Positions 35,553 to 43,411 of a DNA stretch of 64,000 nt are shown here, one piece after another. The stretch spans positions 62,001 through 126,000 of the forward strand of contig NZ_JARZAJ010000004.1 in NCBI RefSeq assembly GCF_029892105.1, given 5' to 3'. The DNA comes from Kitasatospora sp. GP82. GTDB taxonomy: Bacteria; Actinomycetota; Actinomycetes; Streptomycetales; Streptomycetaceae. Position numbers and translations under genes: made by a program. Numbering within the stretch: the first letter of the stretch is position 1; each line of letters opens with the position of its first letter. The notes under the pieces were generated by a model. That model was not told the origin of the DNA. It ran no database searches and saw only the letters and a list, made by a program, of their open reading frames with translations.

Positions 35553-36388
35553 AAGGCTTAACCGAATCCCGCGGGCAAGGGTCCGGAACCACGGACGGCA
35601 GACCGGGCGTCCTCACCGGCGTGCAGCGAGATGGCACCACCACGCGCCACGAGCGCGGAACCGGCGTGCAGGCCGGGGGCGGCCCCACCGACAGGGTGTA
35701 CGCTCCGCCACCCGCGCCGGACTCCTCACAGTCCGCGCTCTCCCGGCCGCCGGAGGACGGACGGCCTGAGGAGCCACCGCCACCCGAACCCCTCCCCGAG
35801 GTCTCGCTGCCGGTACGCAGGCTCGGGCTGAGCCTGCTCACCGCGTACCTGGTGATTGCCGGGTGGTTCATCCTCCGTCCGCTGGCGGTCGGCTGGACGG
35901 CGCCGGCCAATCTGACGCCCTTCGCCTCGGTCGACCAGGCCATGGCCATCGGCGGTCTCGCGGGCGCTCGGCAGCTGGCCGCCGGACTGCTGCCGCTGGC
36001 GCCGCTCGGCATCCTGCTGCCGCTGGCCGGTGGGCGGCTGCGGATCGGCTGGCTGCCGTCCTTCCTGCACACCGTGGGCGGCTCGGCGCTGCTGGCCACC
36101 GCCCTGGAGATCCTCAAGGGCTGGACGCCGGGGCACGTCCTGGACGTCGACAACATCCTGCTGGGGACGCTCGGCGTCGCGGCCACCCATCTGACCTTCG
36201 TCCCGGCCGGCCGGACCCGCCTTCGCACCCGGGCCACCGCGGCGCCTGTGCCCCGGGCACCCGCGCCGCCCGCTCCGTCCCTTGCCGAGCCCGACCCGGC
36301 ACCAGCACCGGCCGGCCACGTTCCGGCGCCCGTGGCCCCTGCGGCGAAGCCGTACAGCCTGGCGGCGGCCCCGGCCGAACCGCGCTGA
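35549..36388 (+). CDS. VanZ family membrane protein
   Basis: 279 residues, with the start ATG overlapping the lipoprotein stop as ATGA. A disordered cytoplasmic N-terminus of about 85 residues precedes a VanZ-like membrane domain: RLGLSLLTAYLVIAGWFILRPLAVGW, NLTPFASVDQA, AAGLLPLAPLGILLPLAGGRLRIGWLPSFLHTVGGSALLATALEILKGWTPGHVLDVDNILLGTLGVAATHL. The EILKG...R/HVLDVDNILLNTLG stretch is the conserved VanZ signature. An Ala/Pro-rich tail of about 60 residues ends it. It is the last gene of the afsQ1-afsQ2 operon. VanZ proteins are linked to glycopeptide tolerance; its role here is unknown. Confidence 0.87.
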   Translation: MKGLTESRGQGSGTTDGRPGVLTGVQRDGTTTRHERGTGVQAGGGPTDRVYAPPPAPDSSQSALSRPPEDGRPEEPPPPEPLPEVSLPVRRLGLSLLTAYLVIAGWFILRPLAVGWTAPANLTPFASVDQAMAIGGLAGARQLAAGLLPLAPLGILLPLAGGRLRIGWLPSFLHTVGGSALLATALEILKGWTPGHVLDVDNILLGTLGVAATHLTFVPAGRTRLRTRATAAPVPRAPAPPAPSLAEPDPAPAPAGHVPAPVAPAAKPYSLAAAPAEPR

Positions 36389-36576
36389 GCCCGCACGCAG
36401 CACGGTTCTCAGGGGTCGTCCCTGAGCCGACCCCTAGGTCCGGCTACGCCGCCCCGGTGAGAGCTCAGGGGACGGGATCGCCACTGGGGCTGACGCCTGG
36501 AGCCCGTCGAAATCCGAAGATTGAGACATGCCCGCCGGAGGGACCGGATCGGGACAGAAGACTTCGGAGAGCTTCC

Positions 36577-36759
36577 ATGAGCAGGCTTGCCCGCCCTCGC
36601 CACAACCGCGTCATCGCCGGCGTCTGCGCCGGGATCGCCAACCGCTTCGGTCTCTCCCCCTGGACCGTCCGCATACTCTTCCTGGCGTCCTGCCTGCTGC
36701 CCGGCCCGCAGTTCCTGATCTACCTGGCACTGTGGCTGCTGCTGCCCCAGGAGCCGTGA
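36577..36759 (+). CDS. PspC-domain small membrane protein
   Basis: 60 residues, essentially one PspC domain: RLARPRHNRVIAGVCAGIANRFGLSPWTVRILFLASC, then LIYLALWLLLP. An amphipathic N-terminus and one or two hydrophobic helices place it in the membrane. CGGAGAGCTTCC precedes the ATG at 36577. PspC proteins take part in envelope stress responses; here it is a stand-alone domain. Confidence 0.9.
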   Translation: MSRLARPRHNRVIAGVCAGIANRFGLSPWTVRILFLASCLLPGPQFLIYLALWLLLPQEP

Positions 36760-36788
36760 GCCTTCGGGGAAGGCCCGCACGGCACGAC

Positions 36789-36832
36789 AACGCCCCGAAG
36801 GGCCGCCCTGGATCGGCGGCCCTTCGGGGCGT
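36789..36832. terminator. Bidirectional terminator hairpin
   Basis: AACGCCCCGAAGGGCCGCC and its exact complement form a 19-bp stem with a short loop, between the convergent PspC and secreted-protein genes. A-rich and T-rich ends flank both sides. Confidence 0.85.
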
Positions 36833-36888
36833 TCGGGCGTGCGACGTGCCCGGGTCGGTACCGCGCCGTGCTCACACGGCCCGGCGGC

Positions 36889-37275
36889 TCAGCCGCCGAG
36901 GCCGGGAACGCCGGGCACGCCGCCACCGAGCGCGCCGGTGAGGGCACCGGCACCGGGGACGTTGCCCAGCGCGCCGGTGACCGGGTTGCCACCGCGCAGA
37001 GCACGGGTGGCCGCATCCGGAGCCGCGTCGGCGGCGGGGGCCAGGGCGTTGGCGACACCGGGGTTGAGGGTGCCGACCGTCTCGGTGACCCCGTCGCCGC
37101 CCGGCAGCTTGTTGACGGCGCCGCCGGCCGCACCGGTCAGTGCCTCGGTGTGGTTCAGCGCGCTGACCGGGGTCCCGAACCCACCGCCGGTGGCAGCGGA
37201 CGCCGAACCCGCAGCCGCCGCGATCGCAATGCCGAGCGCCGCAGTTCCGGCAGCCTTCAGGGTGGCCTGCTTCAT
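36889..37275 (-). CDS. Small secreted Gly/Ala-rich protein
   Basis: 128 residues. A clear signal peptide, KQATLKAAGTAALGIAIAAAAGSASA, with an AxA cleavage site near residue 27, precedes a low-complexity mature chain. It contains SALNHTEALTGAAGGAVNKLPGGDGVTETVGTL, repeated VTGALGN/LTGALGG units and a C-terminal PGVPGLGG. There are no cysteines and no known domain. The composition recalls Streptomyces cell-surface proteins, but it lacks the chaplin motif. Function is unknown. Confidence 0.8.
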   Translation of the reverse strand: MKQATLKAAGTAALGIAIAAAAGSASAATGGGFGTPVSALNHTEALTGAAGGAVNKLPGGDGVTETVGTLNPGVANALAPAADAAPDAATRALRGGNPVTGALGNVPGAGALTGALGGGVPGVPGLGG

Positions 37276-37421
37276 GAGTTGGTCCTCAAGTCCTCGTCGG
37301 TGGCCGGTGTGCGGGCACGCCCGGGGGACGCCTGCCGCTACACCGTGTCAACAGTGACTGGCACACCGTAGTGACTTGACTCCGTGAGGCACAACGACCG
37401 TTAACTCACAGGAGTGAGTAG

Positions 37422-37463
37422 TCGGATGAACGCGGGGCCCCGGCGACGGTCCCGCGCCCATCC
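37422..37463 (-). terminator. Terminator-like hairpin after add
   Basis: An imperfect stem pairs CGGATG..CGCGGG with CCCGCG..CATCCG, 40 nt after the add stop on the minus strand. Confidence 0.5.
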
Positions 37464-37504
37464 GACGACTGTCCGGGCGCTCGGGGCGCCCGCTCGGTCA
37501 AGCC

Positions 37505-38653
37505 TCAGACGACCGGGCTGAACAGCCACTCCGCCTTGAGCTCGGCATACCCGGGCTTGATCACGTCGTTGATCATCGCGAGCCGCTCGTCGAACGGGAG
37601 GAACGCCGACTTCATCGCGTTGACGGTGAACCACTCCATGTCGCCCAGGGTGTAGCCGAACGCCTCGACCAGGTGCCCGAACTCGCGGCTCATGCTGGTG
37701 CCGCTCATCAGCCGGTTGTCGGTGTTGACCGTGACCCGGAACTTCAGCCGGCTCAGCAGGCCGATCGGGTGCTCGGCGTACGAAGTCGCGGCCGCCGTCT
37801 GCAGGTTGGAGGTCGGGCACATCTCCAGCGGGACGCGCTTGTCGCGCACGTACGCGGCCAGGCGGCCCAGCTCGACGCGGCCGTCCTCGTGGACGGTGAT
37901 GTCGTCGATGATGCGCACGCCGTGGCCGAGCCGGTCGGCGCCGCAGCACTGCAGGGCCTCCCAGATCGAGGGCAGACCGAACGCCTCACCGGCGTGGATG
38001 GTGAAGTGGTTGTTCTCGCCCTTGAGGTAGTCGAAGGCGGCCTGGTGACGGGTGGGAGGGTAGCCGGCCTCGGCACCGGCGATGTCGAACCCGACCACGC
38101 CCTGGTCGCGGAAACGGTTGGCCAGCTCGGCGATCTCCTGCGAGCGGGCGGCGTGGCGCATCGCGGTGAGCAGTGCGCCGACCCGGATCCGGTGGCCGTT
38201 GGTCCGGGCCTTGGCCTCGCCGAGGCGGAAGCCCTCGTTGACCGCCTCGACGACCTCGTCGAGGGTGAGGCCGGCCTCCAGGTGCTGCTCGGGGGCGTAG
38301 CGGACCTCGGCGTACACGACGCCGTCGGCGGCCAGGTCCTCGGCACAGTCGGCGGCGACCCGGATCAGCGCCTCACGGGTCTGCATCACGGCGCAGGTGT
38401 GGGCGAAGGTCTCCAGGTAGCGAACCAGCGAGCCGGAGTCGGCGGCCTCGCGGAACCAGTCCCCGAGCTCGGCCGGGTCGGTGGTGGGGAGCCCCTCGTA
38501 GCCGCAGGCGGCGGCCAGTTCGACGATGGTCTGGGGGCGCAGCCCGCCGTCGAGGTGGTCGTGCAGGAGCACCTTCGGGGCACGGGCGATCTGGTCGGCG
38601 GTGGGAATGCGGGGGCCTGTGGTGCCCGCAGTGGCAGGGATCTGCTTCTCCAT
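37505..38653 (-). CDS. add: Adenosine deaminase
   Basis: Deaminates adenosine and deoxyadenosine to inosine forms for PNP. 382 residues. [19 protein letters not shown] gives the HxH zinc ligands. The substrate and zinc segments are [43 protein letters not shown] (third His, catalytic Glu nearby in the family HAGE motif), [19 protein letters not shown] and [19 protein letters not shown] (Asp pair). The ATG at 38653 lies 6 nt after a TACACT -10 element, with the CTACGCGCGTAG palindrome 16 nt upstream; the mRNA is predicted leaderless. Confidence 0.95.
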   Translation of the reverse strand: MEKQIPATAGTTGPRIPTADQIARAPKVLLHDHLDGGLRPQTIVELAAACGYEGLPTTDPAELGDWFREAADSGSLVRYLETFAHTCAVMQTREALIRVAADCAEDLAADGVVYAEVRYAPEQHLEAGLTLDEVVEAVNEGFRLGEAKARTNGHRIRVGALLTAMRHAARSQEIAELANRFRDQGVVGFDIAGAEAGYPPTRHQAAFDYLKGENNHFTIHAGEAFGLPSIWEALQCCGADRLGHGVRIIDDITVHEDGRVELGRLAAYVRDKRVPLEMCPTSNLQTAAATSYAEHPIGLLSRLKFRVTVNTDNRLMSGTSMSREFGHLVEAFGYTLGDMEWFTVNAMKSAFLPFDERLAMINDVIKPGYAELKAEWLFSPVV

Positions 38654-38659
38654 TGCGGG

Positions 38660-38665
38660 AGTGTA
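38660..38665 (-). promoter_or_regulatory. Predicted -10 element of add (leaderless)
   Basis: On the minus strand TACACT ends 6 nt before the ATG. A TGGTCA -35-like hexamer lies 18 nt further upstream, and the whole palindrome sits in the spacer. Confidence 0.65.
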
Positions 38666-38669
38666 GCCC

Positions 38670-38681
38670 CTACGCGCGTAG
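38670..38681. promoter_or_regulatory. CTACGCGCGTAG palindrome upstream of add
   Basis: Third perfect copy, inside the predicted -35/-10 spacer of the add promoter. Confidence 0.8.
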
Positions 38682-38782
38682 ATTGACCACGTCGATCACC
38701 GGCCGGTCGCGCCGTCGCGCACCGAGTTCCACCGGGTGGCCCAACGCGCCTGCGCCGGCCCCCGCCCGGGCCCGTCACCGCG

Positions 38783-39075
38783 CACAACCGGATCGCGGCC
38801 GCCGTGACCGTGACGCCGCTCGGCGCGTTCGGCTTCGCCACCGTGCCGCCACTGCAGAAGCGCGTACTCGACCAGACCGCCGAGGCGCCCACCCTGGCCT
38901 CCGCAGTCAACATCGGCGCGTTCAACCTGGGCAACGCCCTGGCCGCCTGGCTCGGCGGCCTGGTCATCAGCGCCGGGTACGGCTACACCGTCCCCAATCT
39001 GGTCGGCGCGGCAATGACAGCCGCCGCTCTCGCCCTCGCCATCCTGTCGGCCGCCCTCGAACGCCGCCCCCCACC
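38783..39075 (+). pseudogene. C-terminal fragment of an AraJ-like MFS transporter
   Basis: About 95 codons (AAAVTVTPLGAFGFATVPPLQKRV, ASAVNIGAFNLGNALAAWLGGLVIS, VPNLVGAAMTAAALALAIL) match the last three helices of AraJ/chloramphenicol-exporter-type MFS proteins. No N-terminal helices precede it; the add promoter begins 100 bp upstream. The frame also lacks a natural stop and runs on into antisense of the LysR gene. This is a decayed remnant. Confidence 0.65.
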
Positions 39076-39161
39076 AGACCACGCCCGCCACCGCCTCCCC
39101 GGTCACCCACCCCTGAAGGGCAAGTCCTCGCGTGCCACGGGAAGCCGCGCAGTCGCCCGGG

Positions 39162-40115
39162 CTAGTCGTGGTCCAGCAGCCGCCCGCGTCGGGACAGGAC
39201 GAAGTCCCGGAACGCCGCCACCGGTGGCGTCAGCGGGCGGCCGGTCACCCAGGCGAGGCCGATCGCCCGGCGGGTCCTGGGGGCGGTCACCTCCAGCTCG
39301 ACCACCCCCGGGCGCGGTACCAGCGCGGGCGGCAGCAGCGCCACCCCGAGCCCGGCCGCGACCAGCCCGCGCAGGGTCTCCGCCTCCTCGCCCTCGAAGG
39401 CGACCCGGGGCGTGAACCCGGCCTCCGCGCAGAACCCGTCCGTGATCACGCGCAGCCCGTACCCCTCCTCGACCGCGACGAACGGCTCGTCCGCCACCTC
39501 GGCCAGCCGGATCCGCCGCCGCCCGGCGAGGCGGTGGTCGGCAGGGACGACCAGGTACAGGCGCTGCTCGTCCAGCGGGCGGGCCGTCAGATCGGATGCG
39601 TCCGGCAGCGGCGCGACCAGGCACAGGTCCAACTCGCCCGCGCGCAGCCGCTCCAGCATCGCCGCGACATAGTCCTGCACCAGCTGGAACCGCACCTGTG
39701 GATGCTCCGCCCGAAAGCCCCGCAGCAGCGCGGGCACCGCGTCCGTCCCCATGGTGTGCAGAAAGCCGAACGCCACCCGGCCGGCCACCGGGTCCGCCTC
39801 CGCGCGGGCCTGTTCCGCCCCGCGCTCCAGCTCGGCCAGTGCCCGCTCGACCGAGCCGAGCAGCAGGCGGCCCGCCCTGGTCAGCCGCACCGTACGGCCC
39901 TGCCTGGCCAGCAGGTCCACGCCGAGCTCGGCCTCCAGCCTGGCCACCGCACGGGAGAGCGTCGGCTGCGGCATGCCCAGCAACTGCGCCGCCTGCGTCA
40001 CATGCTCCAGCCGGGCCACGGCCGCGAACTGCGCCAGCTGCGGCGCCAACTGGAGGGCGGACGAGTCCTGGCCCAGGTCGGCGAGGTGCAGGGGCTGCGA
40101 GCTGCTCTCATACAT
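39162..40115 (-). CDS. LysR family transcriptional regulator
   Basis: 317 residues. An N-terminal winged helix (LAPQLAQFAAVARLEHVTQAAQLLGMPQPTLSRAVARLEAELGVDLLARQGRTVRLTRAG) is followed by a LysR substrate domain with GRVAFGFLHTMGTDAVPALLRGFRAEHPQVRF, ELDLCLVAPLP, FVAVEEGYGLRVITDGFC and GLVAAGLGVALLPP. The ATG at 40115 is preferred; the longer upstream frame is antisense to the MFS gene. It is divergent from the MFS transporter at 40182 and presumably regulates it. Confidence 0.93.
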   Translation of the reverse strand: MYESSSQPLHLADLGQDSSALQLAPQLAQFAAVARLEHVTQAAQLLGMPQPTLSRAVARLEAELGVDLLARQGRTVRLTRAGRLLLGSVERALAELERGAEQARAEADPVAGRVAFGFLHTMGTDAVPALLRGFRAEHPQVRFQLVQDYVAAMLERLRAGELDLCLVAPLPDASDLTARPLDEQRLYLVVPADHRLAGRRRIRLAEVADEPFVAVEEGYGLRVITDGFCAEAGFTPRVAFEGEEAETLRGLVAAGLGVALLPPALVPRPGVVELEVTAPRTRRAIGLAWVTGRPLTPPVAAFRDFVLSRRGRLLDHD

Positions 40116-40181
40116 CACAGCATTGATTCTCCGTGATCCATGCATTGGACGCATCAAGCAGACCGGTCCTACGGTCGAACC

Positions 40182-41492
40182 ATGTCGCCTGCCAGTACCG
40201 GGGCATCCGCAGCACCGCTGCCGGATGCCCTCCCCCAGCCGTCCCCTGCCGGCCCCGCCGCTCCCGCCGGATCGCCGGAGGAGGACCTGCGTCACCGCCC
40301 GGGCGAGCGCGGATTCCGCCGCGCCAACCTCGCGCTCTTCGCCGCCGGGATCGCCACCTTCGTCCTGCTGTACTCCACCCAGGGCCTGCTGCCGATCCTC
40401 TCGGCCGACCTCAACCTCACCCCGGGCCAGGCCAGTTGGACCGCCTCGGCCGCCACTCTCGGTCTCGCTCTGGCCCTGCTCCCCGCCAGCGCCCTCTCCG
40501 ACCGCTACGGCCGCACGGCCGTGATGACGGCCTCCACCGTGGCCGCCTCCCTCCTCGCCCTGGCGCTGCCCTTCGCACCGGACCTGACCAGCATGGTCGT
40601 CCTCCGTGTTCTCCAGGGCGCCGCACTCGCCGGGCTGCCGGCGACCGCGATGGCGTACCTCGCCGAGGAGGTCCACCCGAGCGCGCTGGCCTCCGCGATG
40701 GGTCTGTACGTGGCCGGGAACAGTATCGGCGGCATGGGCGGGCGTCTGGTCTCCGGCTGGGTGGCCGCCGCCTGGGGCTGGCGCTGGGGGCTCGCCGCCT
40801 CGGCCGTCATGGCGCTGCTGGCCACCCTGGCCTTCCGGCTGCTCATCCCGGCCGCCAGGAACTTCCGCCGAGCACCGGTGGATCCCCGCGCCCTGGCCGG
40901 TACGGTCTCCGCCCATCTGCGCAATCCGCTGCTGCTGCGGCTGTACGCGCTCGGACTGCTGTTCATGGCCGTCTTCGGCGCGGTCTACAACACCGTCGGC
41001 TACCGGCTCACCGCAGCGCCCTTCAGTCTGCCGCAGTCGGTGGCCGCCTCGATCTTCGTGGTGTACCTGGTCGGCACCGCGTCCTCCGCCTCCGCAGGAC
41101 GGCTCTCCGGACGCCTCGGCCGGCGCGGTGCCCTGTACGTCGCGATCGGCACCACGGCCACCGGGCTGCTGATCTCGCTGACGGGCTCGCTGCCCTGCAC
41201 GCTGCTCGGCCTGGTCCTGATCACCGCCGGCTTCTTCGCCGGCCACGCGACCGCCTCGTCCTCCGTCGGCCGCACCGCCACCCACGGCCGTGCCCAGGCT
41301 TCCGCGCTCTACCTGATCGCCTACTACCTCGGCAACAGCCTCGGCGGCACCGTCGGCGCCGACGCCTACCACTCCACCGGCTGGACCGGCGCCGCCGCCG
41401 TGGGCCTGATCGCCATGACCCTCGCCACCGCCATCACCCTCTACGCCACCCGCCGGGCCGTCACCGCCCGCCGCGCCATGGCCGCCCACTGA
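40182..41492 (+). CDS. MFS transporter, YnfM-like
   Basis: 436 residues with 12 predicted membrane helices. A hydrophilic N-terminus of about 50 residues is followed by ANLALFAAGIATFVLLYSTQGLLPILSADL and the MFS signature ASALSDRYGRTAVMTAS (loop 2-3). RVLQGAALAGLPATAMAYLAEE, GNSIGGMGGRLVSGWVAAAWGWRWG and YLIAYYLGNSLGGTVG in the second half are typical of the B. subtilis YybF / E. coli YnfM group of small-molecule exporters. The ATG at 40182 is likely. It is paired with the divergent LysR gene; the substrate is unknown. Confidence 0.92.
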   Translation: MSPASTGASAAPLPDALPQPSPAGPAAPAGSPEEDLRHRPGERGFRRANLALFAAGIATFVLLYSTQGLLPILSADLNLTPGQASWTASAATLGLALALLPASALSDRYGRTAVMTASTVAASLLALALPFAPDLTSMVVLRVLQGAALAGLPATAMAYLAEEVHPSALASAMGLYVAGNSIGGMGGRLVSGWVAAAWGWRWGLAASAVMALLATLAFRLLIPAARNFRRAPVDPRALAGTVSAHLRNPLLLRLYALGLLFMAVFGAVYNTVGYRLTAAPFSLPQSVAASIFVVYLVGTASSASAGRLSGRLGRRGALYVAIGTTATGLLISLTGSLPCTLLGLVLITAGFFAGHATASSSVGRTATHGRAQASALYLIAYYLGNSLGGTVGADAYHSTGWTGAAAVGLIAMTLATAITLYATRRAVTARRAMAAH

Positions 41493-41528
41493 CCTCGCCC
41501 GGCCCGGGTTTCTCGACGGCGAAACGGT

Positions 41529-41576
41529 CAACGCCCGTGCGTCACGGTGCAGATGCACCGCAACGCACGGGCGTTG
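41529..41576. terminator. Bidirectional terminator between MFS and deoA
   Basis: A 14-bp stem CAACGCCCGTGCGT with its complement encloses a second 6-bp stem CGGTGC/GCACCG. The flanking genes converge here. Confidence 0.8.
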
Positions 41577-41608
41577 CCCTACGTGATTGCGTCCTACGCG
41601 ACGCGGAC

Positions 41609-42892
41609 CTACGCGATGCGGTCGAGGACGATCGGGGTCGGGGTGAACGCGGTGCCCGCCGGGGCGATGGTGACGCCGTCCTTCAGGGCCTCGATCGCGT
41701 AGTCGTAGCGCTCGGGGGTGTCGGTGTGGAGGGTCAGCAGGGGCTGGCCCGCCGTCACGGTGTCGCCGGGCTTGGCGTGCATCTCGACACCGGCACCGGC
41801 CTGCACCGGGTCCTCCTTGCGGGCGCGGCCCGCGCCGAGGCGCCAGGCGCAGACGCCGACGGCGTAGGCGTCGAGCTGGGTGAGCACGCCGGAGGCGGAG
41901 GCGGTGATGACGTGCTGCTCACGGGCGACCGGGAGCGGGGCGTCGACGTCGCCGCCCTGAGCGGTGATCATGCGGCGCCAGTGGTCCATCGCGGAGCCGT
42001 CGCGCAGCGCTTCGGCCGGGTCCTTGCCGTGGACGCCCGCCGCGGCGAGCATCTCGCGGGCCAGGGCGACGGTCAGCTCGACCACATCGGCCGGACCGCC
42101 GCCCGCCAGCACCTCGACCGACTCGCGAACCTCCAGCGCGTTGCCGGCGGTGAGCCCGAGCGGGGTGGACATGTCGGTGAGCAGGGCGACGGTGTTGACC
42201 CCGGCCGCGGTGCCCAGGCCGACCATGGTGCGGGCGAGTTCCTGGGCGTCGGCGAGGTTCTTCATAAAGGCGCCGGAGCCGACCTTGACGTCCAGGACCA
42301 GGGCGCCCGTGCCCTCGGCGATCTTCTTCGACATGATCGAGGAGGCGATCAGCGGGATCGCCTCGACGGTGCCGGTGACGTCGCGCAGCGCGTAGAGCTT
42401 CTTGTCGGCGGGGGCGAGGCCGTCGCCCGCCGCGCAGATGACGGCGCCGGTGTCGCGCAGCACGGTCATCATCTCGTCGTTGGAGAGCAGCGCCCGCCAG
42501 CCGGGGATGGACTCCAGCTTGTCCAGGGTGCCGCCGGTGTGGCCGAGGCCGCGGCCCGACAGCTGGGGTACGGCCGCGCCGCAGGCGGCGACCAGCGGGG
42601 CGAGCGGCAGCGTGATCTTGTCGCCGACGCCGCCGGTGGAGTGCTTGTCCGAGGTGGGGACGCCCAGGGCGGAGAAGTCCATCCGGACACCGGAGCGGAT
42701 CATCGCGTCCGTCCAGCGGCTGATCTCGCGGAGGTTCATGCCGTTCAGCAGGATGGCCATGGCCAGGGCGGACATCTGCTCGTCGGCGACCTCGCCACGG
42801 GTGTAGGCGTCGATCACCCAGTCGATCTGAGCGTCGGTCAGCTCTCCGCGATCGCGCTTGGTCCGGATGACGGAGGGGGCGTCCATGGACAT
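41609..42892 (-). CDS. deoA: Thymidine phosphorylase
   Basis: Phosphorolyses thymidine and deoxyuridine to base and deoxyribose-1-phosphate. 427 residues. ALAMAILLNGMNLREISRWTDAMIRSG, the phosphate and substrate motif DKHSTGGVGDKITLPLAPLVAACGAAVPQLSGRGLGHTGGTLDKLESIPGW, DVKVGSGAFMK (catalytic Lys and Ser) and the C-terminal PYNP_C domain (VHAKPGDTVTAGQPLLTLHTD region) are all present. The ATG at 42892 has TTGGAG 6 nt upstream. It follows cdd in the transporter operon but has its own promoter behind a terminator. Confidence 0.95.
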   Translation of the reverse strand: MSMDAPSVIRTKRDRGELTDAQIDWVIDAYTRGEVADEQMSALAMAILLNGMNLREISRWTDAMIRSGVRMDFSALGVPTSDKHSTGGVGDKITLPLAPLVAACGAAVPQLSGRGLGHTGGTLDKLESIPGWRALLSNDEMMTVLRDTGAVICAAGDGLAPADKKLYALRDVTGTVEAIPLIASSIMSKKIAEGTGALVLDVKVGSGAFMKNLADAQELARTMVGLGTAAGVNTVALLTDMSTPLGLTAGNALEVRESVEVLAGGGPADVVELTVALAREMLAAAGVHGKDPAEALRDGSAMDHWRRMITAQGGDVDAPLPVAREQHVITASASGVLTQLDAYAVGVCAWRLGAGRARKEDPVQAGAGVEMHAKPGDTVTAGQPLLTLHTDTPERYDYAIEALKDGVTIAPAGTAFTPTPIVLDRIA

Positions 42893-42912
42893 GGAATCTC
42901 CAAGAGGGTGGG

Positions 42913-42941
42913 TCAGATACTCACATGCGTAGAGTGCCGCA
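42913..42941 (-). promoter_or_regulatory. deoA promoter with degenerate operator in the spacer
   Basis: On the minus strand: -35 TTGCGG, a 17-nt spacer CACTCTACGCATGTGAG, then -10 TATCTG. The spacer carries CTACGCATGTGA, a half-conserved version of the CTACGCGCGTAG palindrome, in the same place as the full site in the add promoter. Confidence 0.65.
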
Positions 42942-42949
42942 AAAACGAA

Positions 42950-42992
42950 GAGTGCCGCGAAAAGACCGGTTCTCGGTCTCTTCGCGACACTC
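42950..42992 (-). terminator. Intrinsic terminator or attenuator between cdd and deoA
   Basis: As minus-strand RNA, GAGUGUCGCGAAGAGACCG pairs with CGGUCUUUUCGCGGCACUC: 19 bp including two G-U wobbles, 5-nt loop. It is followed by UUCGUUUUUG. The mismatches are wobble only in this orientation, which fixes the strand. Confidence 0.8.
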
Positions 42993-43003
42993 TACGCGCG
43001 TAA
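42992..43003. promoter_or_regulatory. CTACGCGCGTAA operator-like site between cdd and deoA
   Basis: Eleven of 12 bases match the CTACGCGCGTAG palindrome. It abuts the foot of the terminator hairpin, 12 nt after the cdd stop. Confidence 0.65.
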
Positions 43004-43015
43004 CAAGAGCCGTTG

Positions 43016-43411
43016 CTAGAGCCGCTCGGGGCCGAATGCATCCGGCAGGACCTCGGCCATGGTCTTCACGCCCGAGGGCAGCTCGACCAGCAGCTCGGGG
43101 CCGCCGTGCTCGTACAGCAGCTGGCGGCAGCGCCCGCACGGCATCAGCAGCTCACCGGTGCCGTCCACACAGGTGAAGGCCACCAGCCGGCCGCCGCCCG
43201 AGGCGTGCAGCGCGGACACCAGTCCGCACTCGGCGCACAGGGCGAGCCCGTACGAGGCGTTCTCCACATTGCAGCCGGTGACGGTACGGCCGTCGTCCAC
43301 CAGGGCCGCGGCCCCGACCGGGAACTTGCTGTACGGCGCATACGCTCGCGACATCGCGTCGCGGGCGGCGGCGCGCAGCGCCTCCCAGTCGGGAATCCGA
43401 GTCGATGTCAC
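43016..43411 (-). CDS. cdd: Cytidine deaminase
   Basis: Hydrolyses cytidine and deoxycytidine to uridine forms. 131 residues, the homotetrameric class: YAPYSKFPVGAAALVDDGRTVTGCNVENASYGLALCAECGLVSAL (Cys zinc ligand and catalytic Glu in CAE) and MPCGRCRQLLYEHGG (PCxxCRQ zinc ligands). The GTG start overlaps the upstream permease stop as GTGA, so it is translated as part of the nucleoside transporter operon. Confidence 0.95.
   Translation of the reverse strand: MTSTRIPDWEALRAAARDAMSRAYAPYSKFPVGAAALVDDGRTVTGCNVENASYGLALCAECGLVSALHASGGGRLVAFTCVDGTGELLMPCGRCRQLLYEHGGPELLVELPSGVKTMAEVLPDAFGPERL

Noticed and set aside
40116..41558. Minus-strand extension of the LysR frame to about 800 codons
   Set aside because: The added N-terminal part is antisense to the MFS transporter and Gly-rich; LysR homology starts at 40115.
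41594..41620. CCTACGCGACGCGG/CCTACGCGATGCGG near the deoA stop as operators
   Set aside because: Only half-sites, one inside the coding sequence, with no promoter nearby.
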